Source: Sympetrum striolatum | Lineage: Eukaryota > Arthropoda > Insecta > Odonata > Libellulidae | Direction: 5' to 3' | Length of the DNA stretch: 64,000 nucleotides | Assembly: GCA_947579665.1 (NCBI GenBank) | Contig: OX388345.1 | Location: forward strand, 65,959,454 to 66,023,453 | Shown: piece by piece, positions 13,582 through 25,000 of the stretch | Numbering within the stretch: the first letter of the stretch is position 1 | How the letters are laid out: every line of letters starts with the position of its first letter | Position numbers and translations under genes: made by a program | The notes under the pieces: generated by a model | Seen by the model: only the letters and a program-made list of their open reading frames with translations | Told to the model about the DNA's origin: nothing | Database searches by the model: none

Positions 13582-16500
13582 ACGTTAATAAGTACCACAA
13601 TATTAAACCTGAATACGTATCGTTTAATTATACTCCATTCACCAATTACTGAAGTTATGTGGAATTGGTGGATATTGCAGACAAGCAGATCAAAGGTGGT
13701 AATTATAGATAGGGTTATCACGGATGCGTGACCGCCGTTATTTCGTAGTGAACGCTTTGAAACGAGCGTTCCCATTACGGGGAGCGAATGCTGTCGGTTT
13801 ATCTTTCAATTAACATCAAGATGATTTGAATATACAGCGGTCCCTACGTAAATGTCCATCCGCAAAGTTTCCGTGCCAATGATTTTCTATTGGAGAGCCT
13901 ATGTCACTCATTAAGAATGGAACATCCGCAGACAAGCCCGACAGGATAACTTGACGATTTAACAAATGGGTAATTAATTGTGCAAATCAATCCTGCAAGT
14001 CAGCTGTATGCAGACCATCGATAGACTTGATTTTATATGTAAAATGTTTAATGAAACGCGACTTTAGAAAAATACATCCCCGGTCAAAGTATTGTCGATA
14101 ATGAGCAAACTCATTAGCTTTCTATGTTAATCGTCCGTTAAGCAAGCAAACCGATTAACGGGTTAGACGTATCTGTCATTAAAATGCGGCAGAATAAGCT
14201 AAACGTAGAGGGCTGTTGGTGGAACTAATTTACCAGCGATTCATGCACGCTGGATACTGAACTAGTTATTTTTTTCGTTTTTTGAAAGAAAATTTGGCCA
14301 AATTGCACTTATTATCTAGATCCTTCCATGCGAAGTTTTCGGTTATTTTTTATGCGCATCAAGATTTTTTTACCTCATTAGTACACCGTAGTAACTTCAA
14401 ACGAATGATTCGCTTGAATATCCATCGACCATTGCTTATTTTCTCCAAATTATGGATAGAATAACTCCTTTATTTGTGATTGTCCTTTATGGCTCTTTCA
14501 AAATTTTGAAGAGATTGTAGATTTAAATTTCATAGGATCCTTACCTGACATTAGAATCATTTTAAATAAAAGTTTAATAACATTACTTGATATTATTAAG
14601 GATAATTAATTTTTTAAACACATTGAAATTCATTTTCTGTTTGAAAGTTATGATAACTTGCAACTGGCAATACTTTACAGTAAAAGTTATCTACTGGGAT
14701 TTTACGAGGTAAATGAACTGTTAACTTAGCAAATCCGCCAAATATCTCAGATGATTTCATCTTAATTGAGGGGTAGTAATGATTTATAAAATGATCTAGT
14801 AATAATATCACAGAATAGGATATCTGCATATGGGAGAAGTTATTTAATATTTTTGAAAAATTTAATCTTATTTAGCCATTTACTCGATTGTAATTTTTGT
14901 TTTTCTCTGACTAATGGCTCCTTTGTTTCGAGTTTTAATTGAAGTAATCATTTGAAATTTTTGAAATTTCTCAATTATTAATTGATAGTAACTTATTTTT
15001 AGGAACCAATAGCCTTTAATAATTATTTTCACCTTTCTGAGTTAACGATAATAAGAATAATTACATATATTAGTCATACTAAAATCATTGATTGGAAACT
15101 ACTTATCATTCCGTTTAACTCGATCTATTGACTTTTCACATTAAATCGCAGTTCCATATTTTAAAAATGAACAGTGCAGCAGACTATGGGCGGAATAGGA
15201 GACTTTATCAATTCTTTCGTGTATGCCTCCAGCGCGGCTTTCCCTTCTGTGGAGCAGAACGAATCTCATGGACACACATGTTGCCTTCAGTCGATAAGTG
15301 GCCGTCATTTGCAGATGTCGCTCGAAATTAGATACCCTGCCTCCCCTTTTCTCCCTTTGCCTGTCTGTATCTCTCTCTCTTTCGGATTTCACCGCCATTC
15401 CGGTAAGTAAGAGTTCTACGGCTGGAAAACACCGCTCGGAGGAGCAGAGTAATTTCCAGTTTCCACCAAGTCATAAAGTTTACGGGATTGAAAAGATTTC
15501 TCCTCCGCTTGTTTTGTCGGTTGGAAGTTCATCTCGAGCCATTGGGTCGAAAACAAATTACATCGACTTTGAGTCAATTAAAACCTAAATCTGATGGCAT
15601 TTTTATTATCCGAGGGAGTTTTCGCTAATTGGTCGAGAGGGAAAATCTGCAACCAAATCAAGCCGAGAAATTCTATTGGTTACATTTATTTGATGCTGAA
15701 GAGAAACTTGTGATGTAAATTATGTGTTTTTGTTAGAGAATCCAAATTAATTAGGTTTTCAACAACTCCGGTAATCATTTATGAAATGTCTGCATAACTG
15801 GGTACTCTAATTCTCCAACAACAATAATTCAACAGATTCAATATTTTTGATGGAATATTCGTGGCTATTATATCATACAAGTATTTTTTAAGCTAAATAA
15901 TTTCAAAAATCAATTACTTTGAATTTTTTTACTAAATTTAAAAAATGATCATTATATTATCATTAAAATACAAGGCCTCTTGTATTGGTATTAGTTTCTT
16001 GTTTGGTATATGTTTCCTAGTAAAAAGTAGGGTTGAAGTTAAAATACCCTTTTACTACTTAAATATTTTCACGCAGTATCTATAACATAACGAAGTTAGC
16101 CAATCACAGAATACTGAAAGAATCGAGAACAAACTGAAAGCCTATGATAGATGAGAATGAAAGACAGAGAGAGAAGGAGAAAGCATATAGAGACACGCTT
16201 ATCGTTGTTCGGGCGCATCTTCGTCACCTTGAGAGTGAAGAAATTCGTCAACGAAGAACATGGAATTCAATTCATGTACTCTATAATTGGCCAAATAACC
16301 AGAGTAATTGAGTAGTCGAAACATTTTACTAATCCAATGTACTCAAGTAATTGAAATTCAAGCTTGTTTTTCCTAGTTTAAACCTACTTGTTAGCCTAAT
16401 GGTGGTAGGAATAGAAGTCGGTAATGAATATTCGTATCAAAGACAGAAACTCTCTATCAGAAACGACGGTATCTGAACTATTTTCTCTCAAACTTTTTAA

Positions 16501-17344
16501 GAATTTCAGTGTATATGATTCCGCAGGATTACACAACTGACATAATGTATATAAGGTTTCGTGTTCGTAATTATAGTTATATAGCTACTCATACATTTGC
16601 CCTATGGGGAAATTAGATTAGCCAAATGGAGCTAGAATCCTTATTTTTACTCCGTGTCTCTCTAGAGCTTAATATTCGATGCTAACTGTATTTTCACATT
16701 CAATTGAAGTATGCTTGTCTTAGGTAATCTTATTTCTCACCTGTTTCTTGAAGCTCTCTATTAAAAATAATTAAAAACTAAGAATATTCATTGGTGATGT
16801 AATCGCAGCAATAAAATGGTCTATATATTTTTGCATTTTAATCATATTTTGGAAACAACTCACTCAATAAACTTTTAAAAATCTATGCGTTTACAGAAAA
16901 TCAACGAGTAGAGAGAGTAGTTGATTGATTCTCTTTGGGAAGATTTAAATTATTTTCAAATAAATAATAATTATTCCTTGCGATATTTCCTCAAGTTTTG
17001 AAAAAATATATGATCGTTTATCAGGTCTTCAAAACAGCAACTTATGCGTGAAGGTTATCATTGGATTTCGATAAAATTCTTATATTAAATTTGTCAAGAT
17101 TATAATGTCGAATAACAGTAAATATTAGTGACCACTATAAAATATAGTAATACAGCTAGCTAATCAGAATTAATTCTTAAAAGCGTTAAAACACGGAGTT
17201 TTATAGGAATTTATATAATAACTACATTTTCCCAGAAAATAATATCATATTCTAACTATTAGTATAGGAATATATAGTATTAGGAATGTCAAAAATCAAA
17301 TTATAGAAGTATCAGTAAGTATAGAGTTAAAGATGAAGTCATAA
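13582..17344. other. Non-coding DNA between two Penelope-like elements
   Basis: AT-rich apart from the segment at 15165-15600. No gene was recognised. Confidence 0.5.
15165..15600 (+). other. GC-richer segment with overlapping open frames
   Basis: Frames of 67-96 codons overlap in three phases and on the minus strand, so openness reflects composition. A consensus-like donor, CCG|GTAAGTAAG, begins at 15403 after a CT-rich run. I cannot identify a product. It may be an exon, a promoter-proximal island or neither. Confidence 0.2.
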
Positions 17345-17359
17345 TATTAATTTAAGAAT
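17345..17359. repeat. Target-site duplication, left copy
   Basis: The 15-bp sequence TATTAATTTAAGAAT is identical to 19028-19042 and directly abuts the 38-nt tail of the Penelope-like element. The bases flanking both copies differ. Confidence 0.85.
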
Positions 17360-17397
17360 GAGACGGTTTTTGGTGTTATCCTGTGGAACTCCTTCAT

Positions 17398-17492
17398 AAT
17401 AAATGAAAAGAACAACTTTGTTGAGTCCACAAATTTTAATAATCACAATCACGACCTAGGTTTCGTTACTGCGTAACATCCTCAAGTGAAGG
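17398..17492 (-). repeat. PLE pseudo-LTR, left inverted arm
   Basis: This 95-bp arm is the exact reverse complement of 18933-19027. Matching stops cleanly at both ends. It contains the minus-strand hammerhead-like motif and lies downstream of the reverse transcriptase frame in coding orientation. Confidence 0.93.
17449..17489 (-). ncRNA. Hammerhead ribozyme-like motif, left PLE arm
   Basis: This is the exact reverse-complement copy of the motif at 18936-18976 and shares its C3U core change. It is in the same sense as the reverse transcriptase and downstream of it. The predicted cleavage is after the C at 17453 on the minus strand. A transcript of the element would carry it near its 3' end, before the 38-nt tail. 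Confidence 0.7.
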
Positions 17493-17509
17493 CTAAATTT
17501 CGGAGACCC

Positions 17510-17635
17510 CGAATATAAGCAGGAAAGGGGGGGAAAGAAGGGATGGGGGTAGAGGAAAAGGAAAGGAGTAAGGGGGAAAAGGGGTAAAGGTAAGGATTGG
17601 GGGGGGGGAAGGGAGAAACCACCATCAATTCCATA
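17510..17635 (-). other. PLE 3' untranslated purine-rich tract
   Basis: The plus strand is almost all A and G here, including a nine-G run near 17600, so the element's transcript would be C/T-rich. The short frame over it is low-complexity (Pro, Ser, Leu, Phe) and not credible as a gene. The decayed element at 12991-13581 has a comparable G/A-rich stretch at the equivalent place, which supports common descent. Confidence 0.6.
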
Positions 17636-17868
17636 CAATTAGCAAGGTCAATACAACGTTAAGAGGAATACCTCTTAGAAGTCATAACAAGGTCAAAAAT
17701 ACATAGTATACAAGAGAATGCACAATACATCTTGCAGGTTGAACGGAGGTTGTTGACAAGTAGCAATAAATAAATAATAAATTATATAAAAACTTATGTT
17801 AAAAGAAAACCGAAGCCATAACCCCGAATAAAAGGGAAGACGCCAATACAAAAATCTACTAAGACAAT

Positions 17869-18939
17869 TTAATAATAAAGTTGGGGAATATCCAGTAGGG
17901 GGGAGTGGGACGGAAACAAAAACTCATTTACCACCTCGAAGTTTTCAGATTTTTTAAACTTCAAAATCTCGATTTGTTCTAAAACATCACGTCTGGGGGC
18001 TTTATTTTCTACATGAAGAATGGTAGGTATGAAGGAACTAGTATGATTGTTGTCCAGCAAATGTTTAGCAAAATGAGAGGATTCCCCTTCTTTTAGGAAA
18101 CAGTTCTTATGTTCTTTAATCCTAGTTTTAAAATTCCTTCCAGTCTGTCCTATATAGACCCCGTTACAGTCATTGCAATCAAGCTTATACACCCCACTTC
18201 TTTCTTCATTTACAATTTTGTCTTTGGGGTTGGAAATTAAATTTCGCAGAGTATTACTATTATAAAATGCAACCCTAAATTTATCTTTGGGGAATAGGTT
18301 TTTTATTTTTAAAGATAAAGGTCCTAAGTAGGGCAATCTCCGCCATTGTCGAACCTCGGTTTGAATAGGAGGAGTTTTGTAAATCTCTTTTTGGGCAAGA
18401 ATTTTCATTTTTCTTTTCAGTAATCTATCAACAATTTCGCTCTGATAACCGTTATTAATCGCAATTCGCTTAATCGTATCCAGTTCTCTCTGTTTATTGA
18501 AATCTGACATTGGGATCGATAAATAGCGATTTAACATGCTGTGGAAGGCGGCCAATTTTGTAGCAGTGTAATGTTTTGAAGTTGAATGGATAATATGATC
18601 AGTATACGAAGTTTTTCGGAAAATAGCAAAATCAAACCGTTGATTTATCACAGAAATAGTGAGGTCAAGGTAATTCAGTGACCCATTAACTTCCTTTTCA
18701 CAGGTAAATTTTAAATTAGGGGATCTGGAATTCAAAAAATTAGTAAAACTACTTAATTGTCTGTTGGAGCCTTTCCATACGCAAAACACGTCATCCACAT
18801 AACGGAACCAACACACAACATTTTTCACTAATGGGTTGTCCGAATGTAGCATTTCCGATTCGAAATTATACATAAAAATTTCCGCCAGGAGCGGAGAAAG
18901 GGAATTGACTGAGGGAAGGGAACAAAGCGAATCCTTCAC
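17869..18939 (-). CDS. Penelope-like reverse transcriptase / GIY-YIG endonuclease, C-terminal part
   Basis: The frame holds 356 codons and ends at TAA. Residues 11-23 (VNSLSPLLAEIFM) match RT motif B of Penelope elements. YVDD at residues 47-50 is the catalytic motif C. The block at 89-163, with YLDLTI, FRKTSYTD and IAINNGY, is the usual connector after the palm. Residues 249-277 form the GIY-YIG endonuclease start (GVYKLDCNDC, then VYIGQTGRNF and RIKEH). C255/C258 with H293/H299 suggest the zinc-binding set often seen in PLE endonucleases, and a candidate catalytic Glu lies near 321-324. Family members are usually at least twice as long, so the fingers and motif A are missing. The frame opens at a GTG inside the pseudo-LTR with a stop four codons upstream. 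The first ATG is residue 23 (18871-18873). No native start is present, so this is a truncated enzyme with an otherwise undamaged frame. Confidence 0.93.
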   Translation of the reverse strand: MKDSLCSLPSVNSLSPLLAEIFMYNFESEMLHSDNPLVKNVVCWFRYVDDVFCVWKGSNRQLSSFTNFLNSRSPNLKFTCEKEVNGSLNYLDLTISVINQRFDFAIFRKTSYTDHIIHSTSKHYTATKLAAFHSMLNRYLSIPMSDFNKQRELDTIKRIAINNGYQSEIVDRLLKRKMKILAQKEIYKTPPIQTEVRQWRRLPYLGPLSLKIKNLFPKDKFRVAFYNSNTLRNLISNPKDKIVNEERSGVYKLDCNDCNGVYIGQTGRNFKTRIKEHKNCFLKEGESSHFAKHLLDNNHTSSFIPTILHVENKAPRRDVLEQIEILKFKKSENFEVVNEFLFPSHSPLLDIPQLYY

Positions 18940-19027
18940 TTGAGGATGTTACGCAGTAACGAAACCTAGGTCGTGATTGTGATTATTAAAATTTGTGGAC
19001 TCAACAAAGTTGTTCTTTTCATTTATT
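18933..19027 (+). repeat. PLE pseudo-LTR, right inverted arm
   Basis: This 95-bp arm is identical in reverse complement to 17398-17492. It overlaps the first codons of the truncated reading frame and puts an in-frame stop just upstream. Its hammerhead-like motif is on the plus strand, antisense to the RT. Confidence 0.93.
18936..18976 (+). ncRNA. Hammerhead ribozyme-like motif (type I layout), right PLE arm
   Basis: The parts in order are: TCAC (18936-18939) closing stem I; core UUGAGGA (18940-18946), which is CUGANGA with C3 changed to U; an extra U (18947); stem II GUUAC/GUAAC with loop GCA; GAAA (18961-18964); stem III ACC/GGU with loop UA; C at 18972 as the predicted cleavage-site base; then GUGA (18973-18976), which pairs with the opening TCAC. 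The open helix is stem I, so the layout is type I. Penelope-like elements are known to carry hammerheads with very short stem III in their pseudo-LTRs. The C3U change and the extra U may weaken or abolish cleavage. Confidence 0.7.
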
Positions 19028-19042
19028 TATTAATTTAAGAAT
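19028..19042. repeat. Target-site duplication, right copy
   Basis: This is the exact 15-bp partner of 17345-17359. It begins at the base after the right inverted arm ends. Confidence 0.85.
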
Positions 19043-22000
19043 TTAAATTGTGCACACATATTGTCTTTTATTCTATTGATGATAGATAAGTTCCTCCAAA
19101 TATCGCCGGAATTGATTACTTATATAGAGTTAAGAGTCAATCTCACTTTTTATGAGTTACTATACGGCGAAGATTTTTCCTGTCGCGGCTGATTAGAGTA
19201 CGAACTTTTCCGTATGAAGTATGTCCGATTTGACCTACGAGTCATCAAGTCTTCCGATGACACAATCCTCTATACACAATGCCAACTCGATAACTTCGTA
19301 AAGGACGCCCTATTAAGTCAGCATTCACACGTGCCGCATGCATTTCCGGCTGTCTTGTCGCTTGAATAAGCTAATAGACAATATGGCTGGATTTTTTATG
19401 GAAGTCTTTTCCTCTTTTCGAATTATAGAAACCACATGTCTCGACGAGAGTATCATTTTGAATAAATTGAATGTTGTAAGGCTCATATCTTTACCTTTCG
19501 TAAGTGCATACACGTCATCTCAAAGGAATTTCAAGTCCTCATACTACAACGCTAATTTTGGATATGATCAGGGACGTAGTGGTAGGTCACACAGCACTCG
19601 AAATGATGTAGCTCCCTGTAGGAGCTAATTTGATAAACGTAAAAAGTCTCCATACTGTTTGCTGCGGAGAAGCCTCTAGATTTATCTCTACATAATTCGA
19701 TGTGATTCAATTTTTTTTTATTCAGACTCAAAATGCTTTCAGCTAAGGCGAAACTTTACGCTGGAAAACCTTTCAGAATAATCCTTTTCATTCTTTGTCT
19801 GAGGGATTAAGTATCATCTTATATCTCCGATAGAATTTCGCTTCTTTTTTTACTTCTGAAGCATTCTCCTTAAAAGATTTGGTTAGAATTGGAAAACATT
19901 AGGTTGGAAAAAATGAATAATTCCTGATAAAACTGAATTAATTGGCATTTTTAACGAAAAATCTCTTGACTTGAAGATTATTGGCACGGGTTCTGCTTCT
20001 TTTACAATTTTAAATTTCATGAATTAATTATTTATGATTCTACCTCCATGAATTTCACTTACCTGAAAATATATTCATCTGAGGTCCACGAATTAAGATA
20101 ATGCTTTCTTGGCTAAGCTTTCTTTAGAACTATTTTTATAGAAACATTCTTTTGATGACTGCATAGTGGCATATAAAATGTTGATAACAGTTAATCATTG
20201 ATGAGGGAATATTTAAAGTAATTTATAGCAGTCTTTTATAGCCCTGGGCAGGATATACAGTAATATTTTAACAGTATAGTTAAAGATCTATCCTTTCACA
20301 AAAATACTTTAAGCCGAAAATAATTAACATAAACTACAACACATCTAAAGTTTGTGAAATTATGTGAGGCATGAAAAATGTATGTATATGCTATTGCAAA
20401 CTGTAATGTAGTACGTTTGAGTTTTGAGTGGCATTTCTGGGAATATTTATGTTTATTTAATGTGCATTTCAGGTTCAAGCTTTCGCAAATCCAGATTAGT
20501 GGTAAAACCCATAATTTGGTATAAAAATCCACACCATTTATGTCAAAAAAAAATTCCATGGTTATCTCCCACATATTCACGCTCTCGAGTGCCACCCCTT
20601 GGAGATCTAGAATGTAATTTAGTTTGCTGATGTCAGCAGCCTCTCGAAAGATGTGACTCAGCTTAAAAAAGTCGAGTTCCTGTGCCCCAGCCACAAAACA
20701 AAATGCATAAGAATATGTACTGGGAAAATATAAGACTCAGCGCATAGATCAGTGGCTCTGTGTCAGGTGTAAGAGGAGCAAAAGAAGTTAAATTGGCCAA
20801 ATTATGCGGAGACACGAGCTGTAGCAAGGGTCACCGAATAAGAATAAAAGGAAATGGCGGAATGGCCTCGGGAGGAAGCGGGGAAATTAAGCCCAGGGGG
20901 GGGAGTTTTAAGCAGCGGATGTAAGGATTCTTTTGTTGTAACTTTCAGCATGTACGTGTAACTGCGTTTTTTGAAAATTCATGATGCCTCGAGCTCGACT
21001 CCGACTAGCAACGATTCTTTCCGCTGCGTCATAGTAAATGATTAGCGCCGCGGTTGTGTTCGCATGCATAATATCTTTGTTTTTTACCAAACTGTGAAAT
21101 TGTACATTTAAACGCAGTTAAACTCACGAAAAAATTTAATTTAATGAATAATTTAGTCGTATAAGAAGGATGAAGTTTGAGCTATGAAAAATAGTTTAAA
21201 GGAATGTGCTGAGATTATCATTTTTAAGTGAAGAAAAACTTAGTGATATACTCACAAAATTATTTTGTGTGGACATTACAAAGTTTTTCTTTACTCTTCA
21301 GTCCGTCTTTCCACGAATTCTGGCCAAATAATATAGAATTCATTATCATTATTTTTCTATGCAAGACGTCCATTGCGATGAGCTAGAAAAGCTTTATCTT
21401 CGTCTGGGATAGCCTACCTTTTTATATAGTTTACATCTTTTTCATTTACCCATATCTCTTAATTATTTTATACTACTTCCATTCGTAAGTAATACTAGTA
21501 GCTACCAAGGAACGTCTTACGTATTTATGAGCGAGACAATTAAAATAAATCAATTAATTTACTTGTATTTTCATTATCAAACTTTCCTTCCTATCTTAGC
21601 GGTGTTTGTTTTTTTCAGAGGAATATAAAAATGCTACGCAATACTAAAAATTTCGTAATGCACTACTGTAGAGGTTTCATCTGGAATTAGTGCCCGGATT
21701 GGTTTATTCTGCTTGGATAAAGTATTATCTGTCACCTAAAATATATTTATATCTAAGTGGTGATTTCGTCAAATATTTCTTCTGTAAAGAAACCAACTAG
21801 AATTTATGAAATTCATAGACGCATCAATATATTCGTACAGTTATAAACGATTAATTTTCTTGCACTTCCTAACATAACTTCCTAATTCAATCTCGACTTG
21901 TGACAGGGAAATGAAAAATTTTAAAGTGGAATTGTTATTTGTAAATTCGTTTTCGTTTGTACGCAAAAGTTTTTGCTATGTGCAGCAGAAATAAATCAAA

Positions 22001-25000
22001 TATCTGGACATTTCTGGAGGATATGTTTTGGATGAATTATTTGTAGCATTTCCGTTTTTGTAAATAATTTAAATTCCTGCGACGATAATATTGATGAGAA
22101 ATAATGATGGCATACGTATAAATGTTTAATATAAATACCGATAAATCACGTTCTCCCCTCTCGGAGTTGGTGTATACGTTATACTATTCCTCTTTTTTCT
22201 AAAAATATAAGTTTGATACAGTGTATTATTCATCATCTGTCATGCGAAACATACATTTGATTCTTTCAACAGATCTTAATTGCATGTTAGAGATGATGAA
22301 CATGAATTATCGATTATCAAATCTATGCCGGTGATTTTAGTCAATGAATATTCCTCAAGAAATAACAATTATGGTATTCATGACTGTGATATTACAACTT
22401 ATTATTATGTACATTAATGATTTTACAAGTGATTAATATTGAATAGATTGCTGATTTGAGGGTTACATCCATAATAATACATGAAATTTCTTGTATTTAG
22501 GGTGTTCGGGGGTAGACACTGAGAGACGTTCTAAATAACGTGATAAATGCACATAAAAAGTTATGAATCACGGATCGTGCGTTATCTATTTTAAATTCAA
22601 TGTGATGGATAAGGTCATAAAGAAACGAGGTGAACGTTGCCTACTGGATAAAAAGAATATAAGGAAATATTATAGGATTTCTGAAGCCAAAGACGTTTGC
22701 AAGCGCAGGAAACTATGCAGAAGTATTCCGAAAAATAGGTCAATTTCAGGATTATTGAGAAATACGACAGAAAGATTGTTATGTACAGTAAAATTCCTAA
22801 GGTTTGCAGGGGAACTAGAGGCCCCGATAAATTCACACATTGGAGCCATTAACTCTAAAATCAAAATTGACCCACTTTGGTGGCGTGTTCGTGAGAACTC
22901 AAGTAATAGACCCAAGAATTATTACTTAACAATTAAATGGAAAAATAGAATTCCAGGTGAAAAATCGGACAGGTGATTTTCAACTAAGGCTCTCGAGGAA
23001 AAACTCAACCTTTCCATTCTCCGCAGCTAATTCGTTTCAGGGGCCCCAAGCTTCATTGTGGACACAAATGTTGTCTATGTATATGTAAGTTCCATGCAAA
23101 CCACCTTTCGCTGGGTGGCAGGGGGTGCAAGTACCTTGACTCTATTTTCCTAATCGATTTCTTTCGCTTATCGTTCTTAGAAAATGAGTTCTTGAATCGG
23201 TTCGTTCTAGCATCTATTTCCCTGATCTTCTCCGAAGTATTAGAACGTCTTATAATATAACAGAGAGATATTATGTTCGTTCTATCTTCTATTTCATAAT
23301 TCTAAGTCGTTCCTATGGGTTAATCTATCTTCTAAACTCTCTATTTCTCCGTAAATGTTCCAAATAGTTAAGTGATATTAAATAAGCAATTCACTGGTCA
23401 CTTTGGATTTTTTCGTAAATTAATTATTCACTTAGCTACTGGAGTGCTATGGATGGACAATGGACATCCAAATGAGGAAGGTCATACGTCGAAGTCCATC
23501 CTCAAAAGTCGATAGGATAGTGCTAGGAAAAATTATGAAAATTATTTATGTGAGTGTATCAATGAGACGCGTCATATTTGTTCCCCGCTTTTATATCTGT
23601 ATTTTGCAATGTTCTCCTTCCTCAAACATGGAATTTTGTCGCATAAATATTCCTCGAACAGCTGTGGTTGACGCATATCTAGGGACCGACCGCCGTAATT
23701 ACGTTTGCGGTTTTGCTAGAGCTAATCTCGGATGACATATTGCGGAAATTGACAAACTGCTAAAGGGAGGTGAAACTATTTCGAGCTTTCTATCCAACTG
23801 CGAAGATTTCCTATTCTTCTGCAGTGACTTGTTGGTAGTGATATGTTTGTAAAGGCATGGACATCGTTTTTATTAGCCATTGTATTCCACATACATTTTT
23901 CTCTATCTGAAAGACAGGTTATGGTGAAGTACTAACACCTCTCTCTCTCGATCTAGTGAATATATTACGATAATTTTCGCTAAAATTTTATTATTCAAGG
24001 GAATCTGAGATAATGGTTCAATAATTTTCCCAAGACTTAATGAGGTCTCTATGAAATATATACTCAATCTTTAACATAGCAAGCCTAGGTTGCGAACGTT
24101 GTTAAAAATGGGATTTTATGGGATCTTCGTAGGCCCCTACGGTTTGATTTTTTAATTTCTCAATTGCCTGTTCCAGTAAATTATTGAAAATAGGTTTTTG
24201 GGTTTCTTAAACTATAACTTGGCGTATTTTTTTCATTTATTTTAACAGTATTGAAATCAAACAAAATATTGTCTATACGATCTTATTCATGAATATGTTA
24301 ATATTTTTATATTTCTATTTCATATGGTGTAAATCAATTATATAATATAACTAAAATATATGCTACATATGGTACAGTTATATATTTTGCCAAAGCTACA
24401 GCTTTCAGCTAATATGATAATTTTAGTCTGGCCTGGTTGGTGCCCAGCAGCACTAGTCTAGCAGTATAACAAGCAGAGTCCTTTCGGGACACAATGGAAG
24501 ATTTAACTAATATATGTTTTGAGTAATGATTTTTTTATAAATCCAATTGAATTTTATCATATTTAACTGACGAGGGGCAATGCTAAGGTTTAATTGAGAT
24601 TTGTACCATATGTTATATTCAAACAATATTTTGTCTTCAACTATACAGTATTTATACTTAATTTTACTTTGAGTAATGGATTTGGAGGGTGTTGCTGCTG
24701 TGGATTATTTTCCTTAGCTACAATTGGCGTTTTTCTTGAACTTTTCCCGTGGTAATTTTATTTAAGATAACGTCGTATGAATTGAAACAGTAATAGCAAT
24801 TGGTACAGAAGGAGTAATAATACGGCAGGAATTTTGAAAGGGTAGCCATCTACAAATAATTGCGAAAATATATTAATTCATAAATCACTCGTTTCAGATG
24901 TCCTTACTGCTGTTTTACCCCGAAAATAGATTTCAGTGTAATCTGTTCGAATTTTAAACCTCGATATTGTATTAATAAAAGCAGTCGCTGCTTTCCTAAA

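Larger units (their letters stand above)
17360..19027 (-). mobile_element. Penelope-like retroelement, 5'-truncated, with inverted pseudo-LTRs
   Basis: This is a 1668-bp insertion bounded by a perfect 15-bp direct repeat (TATTAATTTAAGAAT at 17345-17359 and 19028-19042), read as the target-site duplication. In coding (minus) orientation it starts with a 95-bp arm (19027-18933). Then come the C-terminal reverse transcriptase/GIY-YIG frame, a C/T-rich untranslated stretch, the matching arm in inverse orientation (17492-17398) and a 38-nt tail (17397-17360). Terminal pseudo-LTRs in direct or inverted arrangement, a short extra tail and small target duplications are known traits of Penelope-like elements. 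The element is partial, because the RT fingers and early palm are absent. Identical arms and an identical target duplication argue for a recent insertion. Whether it can move is doubtful without the N-terminal part, although related copies elsewhere might supply the enzyme. Confidence 0.92.

Noticed and set aside
18937..18939. GTG as a start codon for the PLE frame
   Set aside because: It lies inside the pseudo-LTR arm next to the truncation point. The natural N-terminus of the RT is missing, so no start should be assigned.
20296..22976. 132-codon minus frame (20296-20694) and 137-codon plus frame (22563-22976)
   Set aside because: No domain, no splice context and no neighbouring frames. One or two frames of this length are expected by chance in 64 kb.
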